Assembly: GCA_963678675.1 (NCBI GenBank)
Contig: OY783201.1
Coordinates: 20,391,769 to 20,455,768, forward strand
Length of the DNA stretch: 64,000 nucleotides
Direction of reading: 5' to 3'
Source: Xiphydria camelus
Taxonomy: Eukaryota; Arthropoda; Insecta; Hymenoptera; Xiphydriidae
The position numbers and the translations under genes are program-made. Of the stretch, positions 19,554 to 28,489 are shown piece after piece. Within the stretch, counting starts at the first letter, position 1; every line of letters begins with the position of its first letter. Below the pieces are notes generated by a model. It was given only the letters and a program-made list of their open reading frames with translations. It ran no database searches and was not told where the DNA came from.

Positions 19554-21591
19554 ATGCCTCGTCGCAAAAAAACAGATAATATAATAGGTAAAACTTCCGC
19601 TGAAACTATGCGCAACGCACTTCGTGATATAGAAAATTTTCAACTGTCAGTTAAAGCCGCTGCAATGCAATACGGAATTCCACGCACAACTTTAAGGCGT
19701 TATGTAAACAAAGTCAAGGATAGAAGAGATGAAATTGATTGGAACTCACCCATCTTAGAAGGAGCACCAAGATTAGAACCAAATTATACTGTAAACCAAA
19801 TATTTTCTTTGGAAGAAGAAGACATCTTAAGCGAATACTTCCAAACCATGGCAAAACTCCATCACGGCTTGAATCCTAAATGTGCGAGAAAATTAGCGTA
19901 TGATTTAGCATTGGCAAATAGGAAGAAAATACCACCTTCGTGGGTAGAAAATGAAACTGCCGGTAGATTGTGGTTTAACGCATTTTTCAAGCGTCGAAGT
20001 GAGTTATCCTTAAGATCGGCAGAAGCTACGTCGTTAGGTAGAGCTATGGGCTTCAACAAGCCAGTCGTCCAACGATTTTTTGATAATGTTCACGAAATAT
20101 ATGATAAGTACAAATTAGGACCCGATCAAGTGTACAACGTGGACGAAACGGGGCTTACAACCGTTCAAGAAGCAGGGAAAGTGATTGCAAGAAAAGGCCA
20201 AAAACAAGTTGGCCTAGTAACATCTAGTGAACGAGGAACTTTGGTTACCATGGTAGGTTGTGTCAACGCGATTGGAAATAATGTTCCCCCCCTTTTAATT
20301 TTTCCTAGAAAAAATTACAAGAATTATATGATTAAGAATGCTCCCCCCGGAACTGTCGGGGTCGCTTCAACCTCAGGTTGGATAACGTCGGAACTCTTTG
20401 TGCAATGGTTTCAACATTTTATTAGATATGCCAGACCCACAGCTGAATCACCAGTATTACTAATCATGGATAACCATGAAGCTCACATTTCTTTACAAAT
20501 CATAAAGATGGCTAAGGACTATCATGTAATATTACTAACGCTACCACCTCACACTAGTCATAAGCTGCAGCCTCTAGACAAGAGTGTTTACTATCCTTTA
20601 AAAAATATTACAATCAACATTGTCAAGCATGGCTTCTTAGTAATCCAGGGAAACGAGTTACCATTTACGATATCGCTGGAATTTTGGGTGAGGCTTATCC
20701 TTTAGCATTCACTGCTCGAAACTGCATTTCAGGATTTCGATCTACGGGGATTTTCCCATTCAACCCAAACGTATTTAATGTCAATGACTTTAGCCCTTCA
20801 ACCGTAACAGACATACAAATAATAAATAAAGACGGTTTGAGTGAAAACAACTCGAAACAAACAATTTACAATAATGAAGTCATGATTGATATGCCATCGA
20901 CAAGCGCTAGGAATGAAAATTCAATTAGGAACCAGAAATTGCTTGTTTCACCCACTGACCTTAAACCATTTCCAAAGGTAACAGTTTCGAATGAAAATAG
21001 AAAGTTTCAGAGAAAAAAGAAAAAATCTGAAATTTTGACAAAAACACCCCAGTTTTAAAAAAACTCGAAGAGGAGGAAAAATTGAAGGAAGCTAGAAAAT
21101 CGAGTTTAAACAAAAATTTAAGTGTAAAAAGACACCTTGGAGATAGTTTAAAATCTTCCACCAAAGCCCCCAAAAAAAGTAAAGTTTCTAAAATTAAACT
21201 TTCTGAAAACACTCAACTTTATGAAAGCATCGAACAGTTGACAGATTCTGAAGACATTGATATCTTTTGTCAGTCGGAAGAAGAAGATAATCTTTTAATG
21301 AATGATGTAGCGACGATAACTAAAGGCTCTTTTGTATTAGTCAAGTTTTCGACGAAAAAAACAATTAAATATTATGTTGGTCGCATAATAAATAAGTTAA
21401 ACAACGAGGAGTTCAATATAATTTTTCTTAGGCGCCACGGAAGTAATTTTATATATCCAAATATTCCAGACATATCGACCGTTCCAGCCGATGACATTAT
21501 TCTTCATTTGATGCAACCTAAAAAAATCAGCGGAACATCAAGAACGGCTAATCTTTTCTCTTTTCCTATAGATTTGATTCGTACAATGTAA
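19554..21591 (+). pseudogene. pogo transposase, near-complete, two frameshifts
   Basis: It starts MPRRKKTDNIIGKTSAETMR. A psq-type helix-turn-helix (SVKAAAMQYGIPRTTLRRYV) is followed by a CENP-B-like second domain. The DDE catalytic core has YNVDETGLTTVQ (first Asp), LLIMDNHEAHISL (second) and SHKLQPLDKSVYYPLK (third), with 35 residues between the last two. Near 20600, in an A run, the frame shifts, and the protein resumes as LAFTARNCISGFRSTGIFPF. A second shift, again at an A run near 21055, leads to a basic region and a C-terminal block, KGSFVLVKFSTKKTIKYYVG…IIFLRRHGSNFIYPN, of a kind seen in insect pogo proteins. Length would be about 675 residues. Both shifts lie in homopolymers, so sequencing error is possible. 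Confidence 0.8.
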
Positions 21592-21933
21592 ACTAAACTA
21601 GTAATGTACTTTTTTAAAAATAAATAGCATTTTCTGATTCATTTTTAACTTATTTGAAAAGTGGCCAGTGTTCCAGACAGATATGGCCACTGTACGGTCA
21701 TTGAAGGTACAGTGGCCACCTTATAGACGTTTTTAAAAATTGCTGTTTTTAAAAAAAAACGTTTTTTTAAATTTAAGTATTAGGTTGTTATGATGCCAAA
21801 AGCTCTACAAAAATAATTTATGGCATCACCTTCTCAAAAAAGTAAATAATTTCAATGGTTCATCTCTTTATATAAAAAGGTGGCCACTGTTCCAGACTCT
21901 CCCCTACTGTTTAATAGTATCACAGTCATAAAT

Positions 21934-22170
21934 GAGGCCGTGAGCGCAATAGTGGACTAACCCACAAAGTGTGATTTTTGTTTTAATGCGGAATTGAAAC
22001 TGTTAAATTAGTATCTATCAATTGCAAAGTGGAACAAACAACATTATGTAAGCATAGGGTTTAAACTACTTAACTAACAATAAGAGAGATACTAATATTA
22101 ACAGTTTCAATAACGCATTAAAACAAAAATCACACTTTGTGAGTTAGTCCACTATTGCGCTCATAGCCTC
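21934..22170. mobile_element. Palindromic MITE with AAAT flanks
   Basis: Arms GAGGCCGTGAGCGCAATAGT and complement (with small changes), continuing AACCCACAAAGTGTGATTTT. AAAT lies on both sides. It abuts the outer MITE of the nested stack. Confidence 0.75.
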
Positions 22171-22174
22171 AAAT

Positions 22175-23640
22175 ACAAATGCGCACTGGCGCACGTGTTC
22201 TTTCGACGGACGCGGAGTCCATCCTTCCTATCGCATACTTTCTACAAAGAAGAATTTCGATGTTTCACATCTAACAATTTTTCTATAAAAACTGTTTTAT
22301 ATTATATGTTATTATACACACACGTATTATTTGTATATACTATTATTTTTATTTTTTAATTTAATTATAGAATGTATCCTGCGAGGAAAGAGATACTGAT
22401 GTTGAATTGACAAAGCCGAAGTTGTAAATATATTCTTGTAAATGCAATTAAACTCTGTGTACAATTTTTTGGTTAGAATCGTCTCTCCTTCCCATCTCGA
22501 ACGAAACATATAGTGCCGATAATTCTTGTCTGGTGAAGTAATAGCACCGCAAAGCCTGTTTCCTCGCGTGTAATTTAACCTTTCGCATGCATCGTAAAAA
22601 TGGAGCAAAAGTAAGAATGAGAATGAAGTATTCACGCGAGAGCGAGATAATTATATGGATGCAGGGAACAGCGCAAGTAAGTAGTCAGCCGCTACGGTTA
22701 AAGTGTACACAAAGCCGACTTTTTTTTAATGTTATTTTTTAAATGTTATTTTTAAAAGCTAACCAATGATTAATCAATCCTCATGTTTTCATTAATGAGG
22801 GTAAATACTGCTTCGTACACTGATACAGTGAGCGTGGAGTAGTAAGTGGGGAGGCTAGCAGTCGGTGAAAGGGGACCACCGAGTCGTGGCGGAGAGGGCC
22901 GATGCGTCCCGAGTAAGCGTATAGCCATTCCAGCGACGACGTTTCACGAGAACAGCCGTTTTCACCGCCGAAGCGCGGCATAAAATGTTTCACATCAAAC
23001 AAACAACAAACAAAAAATGACAAAAAATAGCAAATTTCACGAAATTTGCTCTACATTTTTTAAAAAATAATAGCTAGAATTGAAAAAAAAATCCTTCATC
23101 CAAGTCCTTGTGAATTGTATCTGGAAGACCTGTGTAAAATTTCATCAAGATCGGTTGAGTAGTTCTCGAGAAATCTTGACAACCAACTTTGAAAACACAG
23201 TTTTGAGAAAAACGCGATATACCTGCGGCGCGCTAAGCCTCGCTGGCCTTGAGCGCGCAACTTCCCAAGGCTGTATCTCCGAAACTATTACTCGAATCGA
23301 CTTGAAAATTAAGAACAATAGTCTAGAGATGTTGTAGAAATTAATAAGATAATAAAAAAAAATTCAATTTTTTGAAGCCGTGAAACCCATGTAACCCCTT
23401 AAGGTATTTCAATGGTTACAGTCGTATTCAAATTTTTTGCTTCAGGACTTAGTACAACTGATCACAAACTGTACTACGCACGAACGAAACTTTTGAGTAA
23501 CTCTGTACTCTGAGCTCCTTGCTACACAGAGACCTCCTGTGTACAAATGTATCTCACACATATACACTGCCTGGCCTGATAATCGTGGCAACAGTGCTTC
23601 TCTCTCCTTAGTCAGTTGTAGACGCAGTCGAATTTTTACG
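22175..23640. other. Gene-free region upstream of the MULE gene
   Basis: No supported gene. Near 22722-22850 there is a one-armed fragment of the MITE A/B family (AATGTTATTTTTAAAAGCTA and CTAACCAATGA). The stretch 22985-23400 (AAAATAGCAAATTTCACGAA, later AACTTCCCAAGGCTGTATCT) looks like a dispersed repeat but I cannot class it. The final 50 bp hold the MULE 5' flank, which is repeated in inverse orientation near 37552. Confidence 0.4.
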
Positions 23641-23650
23641 TATTTTTATT

Positions 23651-24380
23651 TTGTTTAAAAAATGTCCGGACGTGTGCGAGAGAAAGGGCGATTTGTTAGG
23701 AAAGAAAACCCTTGAAAAGAAATTAAAAGCAGTGGCGGCTATGTGCAGGGCAAAAGCTGCTAAACGTACAGCAGCTTCACATAACCTCAATTGTAAACCA
23801 GGCACATACAAATTCCAGGGAAGGCGCATTGTTGACATGGATTATGTGATAGACAATTTGATATGCGCGAAATGTAAAAAAGATATCTTTTTAAGAAACA
23901 CGCAGAATGAGACAGCAATGGGATTAAATGCAATTTTACATATTATTTGTGAATCGTGTCGGAGCATAACACAAGTCCACATAAATAAATCTCACACTAC
24001 ATCGGACAACGGCAAACATTCAGATGTGAATACCAAAGCTGTCCTGGGTAAGTAAATTTTTCTTTTTAGCGTGGAAATTATAGACCGAAAAATAATAATT
24101 ATTTTCATTGCGATAATGTAATAAGTTAATTGATTGACTGAGTGGATTATAACCTACAAGTGGATGTTTCAGGTAGCATTCATGCTGGTGTAGGTGAGAC
24201 TGCTCTGAACAAGATACTGTCCTGTTTGAACATTCCTCCGCTTCATAATCAAGCGTACAAAAAATACGAACAAGAAGTTGGTCAGATGTTAGAGGAGGCT
24301 GCACGAGAATCATGCCTGAGAGCTGCCGAAGAAGAGAGACAATTGGTCATTGATAATATTAAAAAATTATCAGAGGAATT
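23651..24380 (+). pseudogene. MULE transposase-exonuclease gene, exons 1-2
   Basis: Exon 1 (23651-24047, phase 1) and exon 2 (24173-24380, phase 2) are bordered by GTAAGT donors and a TTTCAG acceptor. They encode the N-terminal part of a Mutator-like transposase. A basic start (KKTLEKKLKAVAAMCRAKAA) is followed by a Cys-pair region (ICAKCKKDIF...ICESC), a zinc-binding module. Exon 2 reads GSIHAGVGETALNKILSCLN and EEAARESCLRAAEEERQLVI, the pre-catalytic block of this insect family. An overlapping frame from the ATG at 23661 (MSGRVREKGRFVRK) suggests the true start is there and that a shift near 23710 separates them. Exon 3 lies 13.4 kb downstream at 37804, and the phases match exactly. Confidence 0.65.
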
Positions 24381-24433
24381 GTAAGTAAAATGACATAACT
24401 CAAAATTGGAATTTTCCCAAGGGACGACTTTAA

Positions 24434-24499
24434 CAGCTTCGCTGCCAACATTTGGGTGTAACGACGCCGAAGAATGACGCGAAATTGACAGCGAAGCTG
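24434..24499. mobile_element. 66-bp piggyBac-like MITE with TTAA flanks
   Basis: Ends CAGCTTCGCTG and complement, flanked by TTAA (24430-24433 and 24500-24503). The matching position of the opposite arm (about 37580-37585) has a single TTAA and no insert, so the empty site is visible. Confidence 0.75.
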
Positions 24500-24662
24500 T
24501 TAAAAGATGAATTATTATATTATACGAGCGTTGACCATTTGCTGCCAGATTATGATAATTATCATGTCTATGACATGTGCCTGGTTTACAATTGAGGTTA
24601 TGTGAAGCCAGGGATGGGCGTTATAAGAAAAATGAATAAATAAATGACTAACAAATAAGATT

Positions 24663-25118
24663 AAATTTTCATTCATCATTCAAAGAATTTTGAATAACGA
24701 ATAAATTTTTATTCGTCATTCAAAGACGTTGAATAACGAATAAATTTTCATTCATCGTTCCAAGAATTTTGAATAACGAATAAATTTTCATTCATCATTC
24801 AAAGACGTTGAATAACGAATAAATGTTCATTCATCATTCAAAGAATTTTGAATAACGAAAAAATTTTCATTCATCATTCAAAGACGTTGAATAACGAATA
24901 AATGTTCATTCATCATTCAAATAACTTTGAATAACGAATACATTTCCATTCATCATTCAAAGACGTTGAATAACGAATACATTTCCATTCATCATTCAAA
25001 TAATTTTGAATAACGAATAAATTTTCATTCATCATTCAAAGACGTTGAATAACGAATACATTTCCATTCATCATTCAAATAATGTTGAATAACGAATAAA
25101 TTTTCATTCATCATTCCA
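24663..25118. repeat. 38-40 bp minisatellite, left array
   Basis: About 12 copies of a unit containing TTGAATAACGAATAAATTTT and CATTCATCATTCAAAGA. Units alternate between an AAGAATTTTG and an AAGACGTTG version, giving a higher-order period near 78 bp. Confidence 0.85.
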
Positions 25119-25190
25119 TCAATCTCACTAGTGAGAAGCTTGCTTGCTTCACCGGGTAGACGATCAAGGTAAATTCGAGTTATCTAAATT

Positions 25191-25574
25191 CTGGTCTGTG
25201 AGGCGATTATAACGCGGTAAATTATGCATAGTTGTGTAGGGCCCTAGAACATTGGCGCCCTAGAACGTTGGCGTGTTGTCAAGCGAGTCGCGGCAAAGTA
25301 GGCGCGATAGTGGCAGCGATCGAGACAGTTGACGCAAGGCGTGAGATCTAGGAGGACATATCCGCATATCCTTTGTGCAGTCAGGCTAGTGTCTCGTTTC
25401 CCCCATCCCATCGCCATAGGAAATACCATTTCCTATAGTTGCATATGAAAATAATCTCTTAACAGACATCGACGATGGCAAAGGCGTGTTATATTCTATA
25501 AATATTATTTTCACCGTCGTTTTCACCCTCTACTAAGCCTTCAATGAGGCTAGCACAATAATGCAGTACACATA
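25191..25574. other. Loop sequence between arm and DD41D element, no gene
   Basis: Single-copy-looking sequence with a short direct repeat (GGGCCCTAGAACATTGGCGC / CCCTAGAACGTTGGCG). No convincing coding frame. Confidence 0.4.
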
Positions 25575-25867
25575 TACAGGGTGACATTTTGAAAACTTGC
25601 CACCCCAATATCTCAGAAAGTTACAGAGATTTTCTAAAAAAAAAAATACGGTTTCAGCAGTGGAGAGGGGGAACCAAAATGACATAATCGGAGACGCACC
25701 CCCTCCAACCCCCTTAGGGGTAGCCCCCCCAATTTTGTAATCTTAAATAGCAACCCCCCATGTGTGATACAGCGTTGGAAAGCTCTTTAAAAATGCTTTA
25801 CAAAAACCCCAATTTTTTGTATTTTTGGATGAGTAGTTCTCGTGCAAATGGAGAAAGAACTTTTTCA

Positions 25868-25968
25868 AATACAATATAAGTTAGGTGCTTTGAACGCGTT
25901 GACAAAACAAAAGAATGTTCTAAAACCTATTGAAAAAATCGGCAATCACTTAGTTGCCCCCCAACGCG
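25868..25968. repeat. Mariner MITE end fragment inside the DD41D element
   Basis: ATAAGTTAGGTGCTTTGAAC through CGGCAATCACTTAGTTGCC matches the right end of the mariner at 18797-19337. It lies between the left TIR and the transposase start, in the probable promoter region. Confidence 0.65.
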
Positions 25969-26041
25969 ATAAATAGTGCACTTCTTACTTCTCACATTCA
26001 TTTGTAAGCGTGAAATAATACCTACAACTGCACTTTGCAAA

Positions 26042-27124
26042 ATGGTTTACACTCTCGCTGAACGTGTTGAAATGGTCTTGTGTTTTGGTGCCGAAAATTG
26101 TTTTCGAAGAGTAGCAGCTATTTTTAATGAAAGACATCCCGACAAGAATGCGAGCCACGAGTATATTCGACAGTTGATCAGCAAATTTCAAGAGACTGGA
26201 TCTGTTGGCAACATTAAACGAAATCAAGCAAGAGTAGTTGATGAAGCTGCCCAAATAGAAATTCTTGGACATTTTGCTACGAATCCAAATCTGTCAACTC
26301 GACAAGCTGCTGCAGCAACAAGAATTTCCCGAGAAGCGATCCGAAAAACACTTAAACGCCATAAAATGCACCCTTACAAATTACAAGTTCTTCAAGAGCT
26401 TACCGACGATGATCCGGATAGGCGTATTCAATTCTGCGAAGTTATGACCGATAAAATTGTAGCTGAACCACAATTAGTAAGGAACATTTGTTTTAGTGAC
26501 GAGTGTACATTTTATTTGAATGGAAATGTAAACAAACAAAACTGCAGATATTGGAGCGACGAGAATCCACACATTTTTAGAGAAGGTCACACACAATACC
26601 CTCAAAAGATCAACGTCTGGGCTGGTATATTAGGAGATAGTATTGTTGGCCCACTCTTCATAGACAGGAACTTAACAGGGGAAATTTATGCTGAGATGCT
26701 GGATACAACCATTGAACCCTTAATTATTAATGAATTAGAAAATCAGATAACCAACGACGAAACTCCTTTTCTAACTGAACGTCTATTACATTTCCATCAC
26801 GATGGAGCACCACCTCACTATGTGCTTCCTGTGCGTCAGTGGCTTGATTTATATTATCCAGATCAGTGGATTGGTAGAAGGGGACCAGTTGAATGGCCAC
26901 CCAGATCACCTGATCTTACTCCCTGCGATTTTTTCTTATGGGGACATTTGAAATCTGTTGTTTTTCAAACTCAACCAGCAAGCATTAACCAACTGAAACA
27001 GAGAATTACGCAAGAATGTCGCAAAATTTCAAGAGCAACATTTGAAAAAGTTCGAGAGGAATTTCAGAATAGGTTATATTTTTGTCTTGCTAACAATGGA
27101 AATCATTTTGAAAATTTATTGTAA
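26042..27124 (+). CDS. DD41D mariner-family transposase, intact
   Basis: 360 residues from the ATG at 26042 (MVYTLAERVEMVLCFGAENC). An in-frame ATG at 25976 exists, but the family start MVY-L-ER is shared with the fragment at 15151, so 26042 is preferred. Two helix-turn-helix-like regions (RVAAIFNERHPDKNASHEYI; STRQAAAATRISREAIRKTL) precede the catalytic core. The three Asps lie in CFSDECTFYLNG, HHDGAPPHYV and SPDLTPCDFFLWG, with 41 residues between the last two. The tail ends NHFENLL. It is intronless, with no stop or shift, and sits inside well-matched TIRs, so it may encode an active transposase. It is a clear relative of, but divergent from, the two-exon enzyme at 11714. Confidence 0.88.
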   Translation: MVYTLAERVEMVLCFGAENCFRRVAAIFNERHPDKNASHEYIRQLISKFQETGSVGNIKRNQARVVDEAAQIEILGHFATNPNLSTRQAAAATRISREAIRKTLKRHKMHPYKLQVLQELTDDDPDRRIQFCEVMTDKIVAEPQLVRNICFSDECTFYLNGNVNKQNCRYWSDENPHIFREGHTQYPQKINVWAGILGDSIVGPLFIDRNLTGEIYAEMLDTTIEPLIINELENQITNDETPFLTERLLHFHHDGAPPHYVLPVRQWLDLYYPDQWIGRRGPVEWPPRSPDLTPCDFFLWGHLKSVVFQTQPASINQLKQRITQECRKISRATFEKVREEFQNRLYFCLANNGNHFENLL

Positions 27125-27457
27125 CGTAATTGAATTTTAACAAATAAATTGACAAAACTTACTTCTAGCAGTTTCTTTATCGATTTGCACGAGAACTACT
27201 CATCGAAAAGTACAAAAAATTGGGGTTCTTGTAAAGCATTTTTAAAGAGCTTTCCAACGCTGTATCACACATGGGGGGTTGCTATTTAAGATTACAAAAT
27301 TGGGGGGGCTACCCCTAAGGGGGTTGGAGGGGGTGCGTCTCCGATTATGTCATTTTGGTTCCCCCTCTCCACTGCTGAAACCGTATTTTTTTTTTTAGAA
27401 AATCTCTGTAACTTTCTGAGATATTGGGGTGGCAAGTTTTCAAAATGTCACCCTGTA

Positions 27458-27669
27458 TGTACGCTGTGTTTACATTTTTTGTACCTATACACATACACGT
27501 TAAATCGAAGCGTTCGTCTACCTCTTCATGTTCTGGCTTAGTTAGTATGACTGTAATCATTGAGCTTGGATGTAGTGTGACGTTATAGTAATTCTAATTA
27601 CTGGAATTAAACGAATAAATCGGTGATCGCGCTGTACTGTGCCTGTTAGTATCGAGATAATCATTCGAT
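27458..27669. other. Spacer, no gene
   Basis: AT-rich sequence between the DD41D element and the GC-rich repeat. No feature recognised. Confidence 0.4.
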
Positions 27670-28242
27670 ATGTCATCTCTAGTAACTGATAATGAATCAG
27701 ACAGTAGTATGACTGACACGTTGACACGTGTGCGGGGAACGGAAAAGGGAAAGGCGCAAAGGGGCCGCGGAAGGAAAGGCGCGAAGGCGCCGCGGTCGGG
27801 GAAAAGGCGCAAGGGCATCGCGGTCGAGGGAAAGGCGCAAGGGCGCCACGGAAGGAAGCGGTGGAAAGCGCGAAGGCGCCGCGGTCTGGGAAGGCGTGAA
27901 AACGCCGCGGAAGGAAGCGGTGGAAGGCGCAAAGGCGCCGCGGTCGGGGAAGGCGTGAAAACGCCGCGGAAGGGAAAAGGTGGAAGGCGCGAAGGCGCCG
28001 CGGTCGGAGAAAGGCGTGAAAACGCCGCGGAAGGAAGCGGTGGAAGGCGCGAAGGCGCCGCGGTCGGGGAAGGCGTGAAAACGCCGCGGAAGGAGGCGAA
28101 GGAAAGGCGTGAAAACGCCGCGGAAGGAAAAGGGGAGAAAGAAAAGGGAACCCAAATGCGAATCGAGTCGTCTATTGGAAGAGTCCTAAGAAGGACTGAG
28201 GAAGATCCAGGCGTCTCTCTCAACGCCGGAATGACCGCTACG
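27670..28242 (+). other. Open frame over a GC-rich repeat, cut by a LINE
   Basis: An ATG frame begins MSSLVTDNESDSSMTDTLTR, then becomes an Arg/Gly/Ala-rich repeat (GRREGAAVGEGVKTPRK) and runs until the poly-T of the inserted LINE. The first 20 residues look like normal coding sequence, but the rest is the 60-bp minisatellite read through. No known domain. It may be the start of a retroelement or gene interrupted by the LINE, or chance. Confidence 0.25.
27740..28135. repeat. 60-bp GC-rich minisatellite
   Basis: AAGGCGTGAAAACGCCGCGG recurs at 27891, 27950, 28011, 28070 and 28104 (periods 59, 61, 59, 34), with more degenerate copies upstream. Each unit contains two hairpin-capable blocks (GGCGTGAAAACGCC and GGCGCGAAGGCGCC). 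It is strikingly GC-rich against an AT-rich background. Confidence 0.8.
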
Positions 28243-28489
28243 TTTTTTTTTTTTGTTTGAAGAAGGCGAGGAGGGGAATCTTCACGAAGACACCCAAGAT
28301 GTTGGCAGGGTAGTGTCGTATTTCTACCGACTAAACCCCTCCTCGTGGTTACCAACCGCTAGGGTTATAAACCGAGTAGAAGACGAAGTAGGGGGGGGTG
28401 AACGACTTAGTAATGTGAGCACCTGCAGCTAGATGAGGCCACAGGCGCGGAAAGCCCGAGAGCGAAGTAAGGGGGAAAACGATTTAAGG

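Larger units (their letters stand above)
18514..21904 (+). mobile_element. pogo-type element with GTACAGTGGCCAC subterminal repeats
   Basis: TIRs GGGGAGAGTCTGGAACAGTG and complement are flanked by TA (18512-18513 and 21905-21906). Subterminal copies of GGTACAGTGGCCAC or its complement occur near 18541, 19434, 19450, 19486, 21683 and 21706. It contains a pogo transposase and a nested mariner MITE at 18797-19337. Confidence 0.82.
15978..21929. mobile_element. Small MITE opened by two transposon insertions (outer frame)
   Basis: A 21-bp perfect terminal repeat, ATGACTGTGATACTATTAAAC, at 15978-15998 is matched in inverse at 21909-21929. Only about 90 bp between the ends belong to this MITE (15999-16019, 18463-18511, 21907-21908). 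The rest is a Harbinger element (16020-18459) and a pogo element (18514-21904). Confidence 0.7.
24394..25190 (+). repeat. Left arm of a giant inverted repeat
   Basis: Starting just inside the donor of MULE exon 2, segments 24394-24530, the minisatellite 24663-25118 and the block TTCACCGGGTAGACGATCAA (25147-25190) all recur in inverse orientation at 36834-37615. A short inverted copy of exon-1 sequence (complement of 23778-23812) is at 24573-24607. Confidence 0.75.
25577..27455 (+). mobile_element. Intact DD41D mariner element with 273-bp TIRs
   Basis: Ends CAGGGTGACATTTTGAAAAC and complement, flanked by TA (25575-25576 and 27456-27457). TIRs 25577-25849 and 27183-27455 are almost identical. 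One uninterrupted transposase frame lies between. It differs in sequence from the element at 11235. Confidence 0.88.

Noticed and set aside
22985..23337. Possible gene (85-residue ORF)
   Set aside because: Looks like a dispersed AT-rich repeat with a chance frame; no motif.
24663..25118. Regular short repeats resembling a CRISPR array
   Set aside because: Units are contiguous and degenerate with alternating spacers of fixed type, not unique spacers, and the genome is eukaryotic. It is a minisatellite with a mirrored twin.
27594..28355. 253-residue minus-strand ORF rich in Pro/Arg/Phe
   Set aside because: Low-complexity reading of the 60-bp GC-rich repeat.
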